Below are positions 58,161 to 64,000 of a stretch of 64,000 nucleotides of DNA, piece after piece. Origin of the DNA: Alteromonas sp. a30 (GTDB lineage Bacteria; Pseudomonadota; Gammaproteobacteria; Enterobacterales; Alteromonadaceae); contig NZ_JABEPE010000014.1 in NCBI RefSeq assembly GCF_026788005.1, forward strand, positions 1 to 64,000. The letters are read 5' to 3'. A program made the position numbers and the translations under genes. Below the pieces are notes generated by a model. It saw nothing but the letters and a program-made list of their open reading frames with translations. It was not told the origin of the DNA and ran no database searches. The stretch's first letter is position 1. Each line of letters opens with the position of its first letter.

Positions 58161-59210
58161 ATGAACATATTCAGGTGTGCAATTTACGGAATTTTTATCT
58201 CAATGAGCTTTTGTATTGCGTCGGTATCTGCACAGAACGCAGGTGAGAAGAACCTAGATGTGTTGTTTAAAGAGCTCGAGGCACTTGCTGTCAGTCACCA
58301 AAAACAGGAATCGACAGAAGCGAATGAAACTGAAACGTCGCTTGTGTTCACGAAAAAAGCGCAAAAGCCGTGGTATCGCAAAATTAACTACTTTGGCAAT
58401 ATAACAAGGGAATCGCGCTCGATAGCGGCTAGCCGAGATACATCAAATTTAGCGCTGAGTAACAGTGAGCTGCTGGTGGATTACGACACATGGCTACTCT
58501 CATTCACTATGGGCGGCAATATTTTTAAGCGCACATCCGTTAATTGGGATCTCACTTCCGAGCAATATATACTCGAAGGAACGCTAGTGGAAACCAACTT
58601 ATCTGGTTCCCGCAATGCGTCACCGGTGCGCTACACGCGCCATAAATTGCTTTCGGAATGGTTTATCGAACATGACTTATCTGGCGGGTTGACCGTTGGC
58701 GGCGATGTGTATCACGGGCAAAGCCGGTATCGGGATAGCCGTATTGACGCTGTATTTACCGACAAAGAATACGGCGGCGGATTATTGCTGTCGAAAAAAT
58801 TTAACTACGACAACGCCGATTTAGGACTCGATTATATCCTCAGCTACCGACGTTTAGATCCCGGCGACGAAGTATTCGAAACCCAGTCGCGCACCTTTCA
58901 TAGCTTGCTTGCAAACTATCACCACCAATTTAACTTCAAATGGCAAGCCGATATTAGCGCACGTTATTCGTGGTATCCCAGCTTCGACCCAGAAAGCTTT
59001 TGGGATGCTAGAAACATCTACTCAATTGCCTCTGAAATGGTTTTCCACCCGTGGGACGCGCATCAATTCGCACTAAAGTTCGAACACGTTTGGATAGGCA
59101 AGCAAGACACCATGAAAATAGTGTCGCTCAACTATGAAACCGAATTTGGCGCAAAAAGCAGCAAACGTCGTAAACGCAGACGCAGAATTCCGAATTTATT
59201 GATTCGATAA
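58161..59210 (+). CDS. Predicted outer-membrane beta-barrel-like protein with basic C-terminal tail
   Basis: A 349-residue protein with a signal peptide (MNIFRCAIYGIFISMSFCIA, cleavage near VSAQ-N) and a polar Glu/Gln-rich linker. About 250 residues of alternating amphipathic strands rich in Tyr, Trp and Phe follow (KINYFGNITRESRSI, LLSEWFIEHDLSGGLTVGGD, SLLANYHHQFNFKWQADIS), as in small outer-membrane barrels. Instead of ending in an aromatic residue it ends with a strongly basic tail (SSKRRKRRRRIPNLLIR), which is odd for a barrel. No specific family is recognised. It is the last plus-strand gene of the block. Confidence 0.6.
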   Translation: MNIFRCAIYGIFISMSFCIASVSAQNAGEKNLDVLFKELEALAVSHQKQESTEANETETSLVFTKKAQKPWYRKINYFGNITRESRSIAASRDTSNLALSNSELLVDYDTWLLSFTMGGNIFKRTSVNWDLTSEQYILEGTLVETNLSGSRNASPVRYTRHKLLSEWFIEHDLSGGLTVGGDVYHGQSRYRDSRIDAVFTDKEYGGGLLLSKKFNYDNADLGLDYILSYRRLDPGDEVFETQSRTFHSLLANYHHQFNFKWQADISARYSWYPSFDPESFWDARNIYSIASEMVFHPWDAHQFALKFEHVWIGKQDTMKIVSLNYETEFGAKSSKRRKRRRRIPNLLIR

Positions 59211-59288
59211 GTGGTGAAAAGTGAAGGCAGTGGCTTGGGTGCACGCTGCCAGTGTGGAGCTAGCTCGGTTGTAACGGGGCTTTCAATT

Positions 59289-62200
59289 TTATTCGGCAGG
59301 GACTTTCCTAGGCGCTTTATTTTTAGTTGATATTCTGAAGTAAGCACCATCACGTTTAAATGATCTAATAAATTCCTTCTTACGAAGATTTATTAGTAAA
59401 ACTCGGTTTGTTTCGTTTGCTAGGATTTTTGGTCGTTTACCATAGTTGGCAATAAAAGAATAAGGTTCTGGAAGGAGCCTTAATGCTTCCATAGTAATGG
59501 ATTCCGACCATATGGGCACTTTCTGGGCTAAAATTTGAGTCAGTTGAGGCCTTGGAAGATGTTCAGAACATTTTTTGAATAATTCAAGGCCAATATCTTC
59601 TCTATTAGAGAATGTTACCAAATGCCGCAAAGTATCTGAGTTTATATGTTCGCCTTCCATCTCAAGGTAAAAGGGGGTTATGGCGTCTTTTAATTCGTTT
59701 GAAGAGGTTTTTGACTGGTCGATTTTAATGTTTTGTGCCAGTGTTATCTTGTGTTCTTTTGGCATTCCAGATGCGAATAACGCTAATAATACTTCATGAG
59801 ATAATTCATCAAGGTAAATTATAATATCCTCGATAAACGTTTCTAAATTTTCTTGAATGAGCGTCACTAATAATTCGTTATTTCCTTGCACTTCTTCAAA
59901 TGAAGTTTCATTAAGTCGCAACATTCCATGGTTAATTAATAGTGCTTGTTTTTTATAGGATACATTTGGAAGTTCAAGGAATGAGGCCCTTAATTCAGAT
60001 AATAATGCGATATAGTTTTTACTAGGCAGGTCATCACTTGAGCTTACTAATTCTACTAGGTCACGATTTGAGAGGTTGGATAAGATGTTTTCATCAGGCT
60101 TAGAAAACGTTGAAGCTTCTTGTTCGCAAAGAAACTCGATTAATACGTCATGGTCGGTTTCAAACGAATTCGCGTATTTTATGATATTTTCCCAAGAAAA
60201 TTTGATCTTTCTAAGTTGTAGTAGATGAGTCCAAAGTTCTTCTTTAAAATTATCAATGCTTGTGAATACTTTATCTTGATGGGTTAGTAGGCTTACTTTA
60301 GTCTTTGCTGAAATGTTCGGTAAATCAAGTAGGTGATAAATGTAATCTTCCGCTTCGCTCTTATTTTTCTTGCATTGGAGCATTATATTATGAACGTAGC
60401 TATCAATATGATTTTCTATGAAGGCACGGTTGTCGCTATCAAAGTGTTTCGTAATTTGCGTGTACGTTTCGCTTTGTATTAGTTGTGGTGAGGCTCCGTA
60501 ATATTCGAGTAAATAATGGATGTTATCAATGTTAATGGCGTATAACTGATTTTTCAAAAGATAGTTAAATACTTCGGTATTGTTGGGCACATCTCGAATG
60601 CTACTGACTCTAAGTGATATTTCATAAAGATAGGAAAAGCTCTTAGGATTTGGGGGGGTAATGAGGTTGTTGATGTACAGGGAGCCTAAGCTTTTTTCTA
60701 AATATTCTTTAAGCTTTTCATTATCTGCATACTCCAAAATAGTTTCGTAATCAACTTTATCAATTAACGTTGCTATTTCTAATGGTGCTAGAGGCGACTT
60801 AATGCAATGGTTTGTGAACTCAGGCCATTTTTCTAATAAATGAGTGAGAAAGTTTTTAATACGCTCCCCTGAATAGAGGTAGTGTTTTATGAAATCTTGC
60901 CCTTCATTTTCTAAGTAGATTCTCTCTAAGTGTTTTAAAATCAAATTAAGAAGTGCATTGTTCTTGCTGTTGTAAGATAGAAGTTCATCAAGAATATTGA
61001 CGTTTAGCAGGTATCTTGAAGGTATTTTTTCAGAGTTTAATCTAGACAGTAGTTCTTTAGGGTTGTCAATTTTTTGATTGGGCTGAGTCTCAAGTCTTGA
61101 CTTCACTGCTTTATAATATTCTCTGTCGTTTCTAGTCCAGCCTTCTTGTTCACGGAATATGGAGGTGTATATTGTGTAATTTTCATTTAAATAACCGCTT
61201 AAAATTAAGAAGCGGAATAATCCGATATCGACAATTGTATTATTTTCAGAATACTCTTTAATGCATTCATCAATAATACTGCTTTCATTTTCTAATAGCT
61301 CCACTAAATTTTTTGAAGATATTTTAGGTATTTCAATATTTATTAACTCTTCAATTTCTTCCTTTATGGGAGCGCTTTCGGAGCTAAGTTTATATTTTAG
61401 TAGCTTTTCAAATTTAGGGAAGTTATTAGCTGATTTTATTTTTTCTTCTACATCTTGGAAGTTAAATCTTAAATTCGCTGAGTTATAATGGTGAGCATGG
61501 TTTTGGTCTGTAGTTATTTCTACATTGCCGCTTTCACGTAAGTTTTTAATGTCTTCAGTAGTTAATTCAGATATATATTTTGATGTTTTATTGATGCGTA
61601 CATATCTTCCTTGATTATGAAGTTTTTGAATCGCCATCCTGTAAAGATCAGCCAACTGACTTTCGTTTTCAATAAAAAGTTTTTCGGAGTCAGTTAAAAG
61701 AGATTTTAAATTTTTAGCTTCATTTTGTATTTTTTGAGTTCTTCTTGTAATCCACTCTTCTTTTCTCGCTACTATATTGTAGAAAACGCCCTTTTTCTCA
61801 TGCAGTGCCTCAAAATCATGTCCAAATACATTCTTATAAAGCATAATAGCGAATAAATGAGTTGTATCAATTTTCCTATCGTTTATAGAATGTTGATAAA
61901 TATAGAATTCGTTAAAAGTGTTGTGTATCAATCTTGCGTCATTTAAGTATTCACTAACATCTTTAATGAAGTTTGGGTTGATAGGGGAGTGTAAATCTTT
62001 AAAATTTGCCGCTCTTTCTTGCATGAGGTCACTAGCATTGCTCGTACTGATTACAGGAACTACAGGAATAATAAAATCAAAGAATTTAGTTCTCTCTCGC
62101 TCACTAAACATGGATTCTTTAATTGAATATAAAAATTGAACTCTTTGGTCTACGGATTTGCTGCTATTAACAATAGTATTTATTTCTCGTAATTTTACGA

Positions 62201-62918
62201 ATATTTCTGGTGTATCAAACCGATCTATATCTTCAAAAACGATGAGTCTGTAATCTGTTTGTTCAAAGAAATATAATATCTCATCTAGGTGCTTATTTAA
62301 TATTGAGCTATCTGTAGTTTCAGTTTCCAACTCGATGTTTTTCAAGGATATTTTTTTAAGTGATGAACCATAAAATACATGATATAGCGCATTAAAAATG
62401 GCTATAGATCCCAGTGATAATGCAACGACAATAAAAGAAAAAAGTAAAAAATCGGCACTCCATATCTCGTGGTTAACTAGGCTTTTCCAGTTGTAGTAAA
62501 GTACAAAGGCACTTGCCAGCCAGCATGTCAATAGAGTCGACTTCAGAACGGGAAGGTGTGGTGATTTTATTCTTTTGAAGCGACTGTGTGGGAGGGTTTT
62601 TGCTCCTTCGCTGTAGAGCATTTGTTGAAGGATACTAAATTCAATTTCTTTTGGGTCGATATCCTCGCTTTTATTATCATGCTTGAATGATGCGAGTGAG
62701 ATTTCTAAAATTTTAAAATCATCATTTTTTCGTTTTTTAAAACTTTTGATAATACTGCTTTTTCCTGCGCCGTAAGGGCCTGAAAGTGCGATGTTGAATA
62801 TGTCTTCTTCTTGGGTGGAAAAGTCTAAAGCCTGTTGGTATATATCATTGTTTTCTTTCTTTACTATTGGGGCTAAGCTAACGAAGTTGTTAGAGATATT
62901 TTTAATATTTTTTACCAT
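59289..62918 (-). CDS. Large membrane-anchored P-loop NTPase (YobI/KAP-like)
   Basis: A 1209-residue protein. Walker A is SGPYGAGKSSII at about 46-57 and Walker B LIVFEDIDRFD at about 225. Two transmembrane helices lie between them (about 120-137 and 150-180: FLLFSFIVVALSLGSIAIF). The insertion of membrane helices inside the NTPase domain is the mark of KAP/YobI-type P-loop NTPases. The remaining 900 residues are helical repeats with no known domain. Such proteins are often found in defence islands, but no activity is established. The DNA is AT-rich with codon use unlike the trp-like cluster, suggesting transfer. It is convergent with the preceding gene. Confidence 0.72.
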   Translation of the reverse strand: MVKNIKNISNNFVSLAPIVKKENNDIYQQALDFSTQEEDIFNIALSGPYGAGKSSIIKSFKKRKNDDFKILEISLASFKHDNKSEDIDPKEIEFSILQQMLYSEGAKTLPHSRFKRIKSPHLPVLKSTLLTCWLASAFVLYYNWKSLVNHEIWSADFLLFSFIVVALSLGSIAIFNALYHVFYGSSLKKISLKNIELETETTDSSILNKHLDEILYFFEQTDYRLIVFEDIDRFDTPEIFVKLREINTIVNSSKSVDQRVQFLYSIKESMFSERERTKFFDFIIPVVPVISTSNASDLMQERAANFKDLHSPINPNFIKDVSEYLNDARLIHNTFNEFYIYQHSINDRKIDTTHLFAIMLYKNVFGHDFEALHEKKGVFYNIVARKEEWITRRTQKIQNEAKNLKSLLTDSEKLFIENESQLADLYRMAIQKLHNQGRYVRINKTSKYISELTTEDIKNLRESGNVEITTDQNHAHHYNSANLRFNFQDVEEKIKSANNFPKFEKLLKYKLSSESAPIKEEIEELINIEIPKISSKNLVELLENESSIIDECIKEYSENNTIVDIGLFRFLILSGYLNENYTIYTSIFREQEGWTRNDREYYKAVKSRLETQPNQKIDNPKELLSRLNSEKIPSRYLLNVNILDELLSYNSKNNALLNLILKHLERIYLENEGQDFIKHYLYSGERIKNFLTHLLEKWPEFTNHCIKSPLAPLEIATLIDKVDYETILEYADNEKLKEYLEKSLGSLYINNLITPPNPKSFSYLYEISLRVSSIRDVPNNTEVFNYLLKNQLYAINIDNIHYLLEYYGASPQLIQSETYTQITKHFDSDNRAFIENHIDSYVHNIMLQCKKNKSEAEDYIYHLLDLPNISAKTKVSLLTHQDKVFTSIDNFKEELWTHLLQLRKIKFSWENIIKYANSFETDHDVLIEFLCEQEASTFSKPDENILSNLSNRDLVELVSSSDDLPSKNYIALLSELRASFLELPNVSYKKQALLINHGMLRLNETSFEEVQGNNELLVTLIQENLETFIEDIIIYLDELSHEVLLALFASGMPKEHKITLAQNIKIDQSKTSSNELKDAITPFYLEMEGEHINSDTLRHLVTFSNREDIGLELFKKCSEHLPRPQLTQILAQKVPIWSESITMEALRLLPEPYSFIANYGKRPKILANETNRVLLINLRKKEFIRSFKRDGAYFRISTKNKAPRKVPAE

Positions 62919-63112
62919 AACGACCTTGCTGTATTGGTATGAACCTAAATGAACCTTTGAAAGGTTGTATTGTCAACCAACTGCGTTATGGCGTTATATT
63001 GCTCAATGTGTTGACGATGTCAGATATATGTAGCGCTCAATTGTAAAGTAAACATTAGATCTTTTGAATATTATTGGGCTGTTTATATTGGCATAATTTC
63101 ATTTGGATATTA

Positions 63113-64000
63113 CTAAACGCCCGCTAGCGCCTTAATCACATCGAAGCTTGAGGTTTTGGTGCCTAGCAAAAAGGCAACGTACAGGCCAAGGCCAATCAGG
63201 TAGTTGAGCATCACGGCGAAGTTAAAGCTTTTGTTTTCGGAAATCCAAACGGTTTTAAATCGGATAGAAAACAAAATGCTGCTGGTGACCGACAAGGTTC
63301 TTACTATCGACGTCAACGTGTCGGGGTAAATCGTGTCCTTTTCGCTGACTTGGTGGCTTCTGGCGACTAATTTATGAATTTCTCGTCGGAAGTAAATGCC
63401 CATAATAAGCGTGCAGAGGAAAGTAATTGGGGCGACAACCGTTAGTACGTAGTGCCACAGCTTGTACCCGTATCCCATGGAAACACCATAAAGCCAATGC
63501 GTAAAAGAGGGCTGCGTTTTTTGTTTAAATACCTCATAAAAATAGCTCACGGTATCAGCGGCTTGTTTGTTATTTTGCGATAAATATTGGCTAATAAAGT
63601 TTTCGTAAATGTTTTCGATAATGCGATTGCTTAGGTTGTTGTCGTCACTTACTAAATTATTGTGTAGTAAACGTTCAAATTCATCGGCATTAAATTTAAG
63701 TTTTCCATCTGGGATTTTCATGTGAGCCACATGTAACTTACTTTTAGGCCCAAACTTACTGAATTGTAAATCCAATCCACCATTAAAACTGGCCCACGTT
63801 AAGTTTACTGAATCCAGAAATTTAGCACTGTGCAAAACCACTTCATTTGAGAATTTAGACTGCGATAAACTCATGGATTTTTCAAAGTCGATAGCCGGAA
63901 AAAAGGCAGGACCATCTACCGTATTAAAATAAAAATCAAAAGATGCAGGCATTTCATTATTAATAAACGTGATGCCATCGGAAAAAATCGAACCCGTTAT
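63113..64000 (-). CDS. Pentapeptide-like membrane protein, 5' end beyond the window
   Basis: The frame is open to the window edge, so the gene is incomplete at its N-terminus; an internal Met lies at 63952. The visible N-terminal part has degenerate pentapeptide-type repeats with Phe/Leu every five residues (ASFDF, then AIDFEKSMSLSQSKFSNEVV, LHSAKFLDSVNLTWASFNGG). A charged helical region follows, then three hydrophobic stretches: VLTVVAPITFLCTLIMGIYF near the middle and two at the end (FNFAVMLNYLIGLGLYVAFL). Pentapeptide plus ion-channel-like membrane parts occur in several bacterial families of unknown role. It starts upstream of the P-loop NTPase on the same strand, 194 bases apart. Confidence 0.6.
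   Translation of the reverse strand: MTGSIFSDGITFINNEMPASFDFYFNTVDGPAFFPAIDFEKSMSLSQSKFSNEVVLHSAKFLDSVNLTWASFNGGLDLQFSKFGPKSKLHVAHMKIPDGKLKFNADEFERLLHNNLVSDDNNLSNRIIENIYENFISQYLSQNNKQAADTVSYFYEVFKQKTQPSFTHWLYGVSMGYGYKLWHYVLTVVAPITFLCTLIMGIYFRREIHKLVARSHQVSEKDTIYPDTLTSIVRTLSVTSSILFSIRFKTVWISENKSFNFAVMLNYLIGLGLYVAFLLGTKTSSFDVIKALAGV

Overview
The window looks like chromosomal DNA of a marine-type gammaproteobacterium (inferred from protein style only). The main clues are a QseB/PmrA-like two-component system, a homodimeric AceE-type pyruvate dehydrogenase E1, FabB-like ketosynthase, MgtE and integron cassettes with attC sites. I saw no rRNA, tRNA or CRISPR array.

Layout. (1) 1-1240: tail of an integron cassette array, with three attC-like sites and two small cassette genes. 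(2) 1242-8024: housekeeping and signalling genes: an ECF sigma factor, an MscS-like channel, a kinase/hybrid kinase/response regulator operon with a PmrA-type box in front of it, mgtE, and a small zinc-finger protein. (3) 8080-16676 (minus) and 21799-35002 (plus): two divergent operons that I read as one large, unfamiliar biosynthetic gene cluster. The left operon encodes an acyl-CoA dehydrogenase, a free-standing adenylation enzyme, a carrier protein, TrpF-, TrpA-, TrpD- and TrpC-like enzymes, an ectoine-synthase-like cupin, a transglutaminase-like protein and a regulatory-domain-free IlvA. The right operon encodes a FabB-like ketosynthase, a carrier protein, an HMG-CoA-reductase homologue, an Fe-S/FAD oxidoreductase, a UbiD-type decarboxylase, EtfB/EtfA, an acyltransferase, and pyruvate dehydrogenase E1 and E2. 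Five 16-bp elements of the form CTGTAC-N7-CAG, which fit the LuxR-box rule CT-N12-AG, lie in front of both operons and near a later membrane gene. This suggests common, possibly quorum-sensing, control.

(4) 16987-21501: a defence and toxin-antitoxin block sits between the two operons: a SIR2 + HerA antiphage pair, two broken genes abutting at the left junction (a StbD-like antitoxin fragment and the N-terminus of an unknown protein), and an intact ParD/ParE pair. (5) 35146-37406: small membrane proteins (DUF1772, DUF2165, DUF4345) and a YbjQ-family protein, with several terminators.

(6) 37509-38615: 1.1 kb of very AT-rich DNA without genes. It precedes a 20-kb plus-strand block (38616-59210) that starts with an ECF sigma factor and a NusG/RfaH-like antiterminator. 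Next come an AAA+ ATPase and a Pvc16/DUF4255-type cap protein, both typical of extracellular contractile injection systems (eCIS), and a tail-collar fibre. After these come a methyltransferase-like/TPR/GNAT fusion, three large unknown proteins (two starting MQANK), a lipoprotein, a secreted S9 peptidase-Sel1 fusion, a small PAAR-like candidate and an outer-membrane-like protein. No tube, sheath or baseplate genes are present, so this looks like a detached accessory or cargo arm of an eCIS, or a derivative of one. (7) 59289-64000 (minus): a 1209-residue membrane-anchored YobI/KAP-like P-loop NTPase and a truncated pentapeptide-like membrane protein. Both may belong to defence, but this is not shown.

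Most likely new biology: the trp-like/ectC-like/PDH-containing biosynthetic cluster with LuxR-type boxes, and the sheathless eCIS-type operon led by its own sigma factor and antiterminator.
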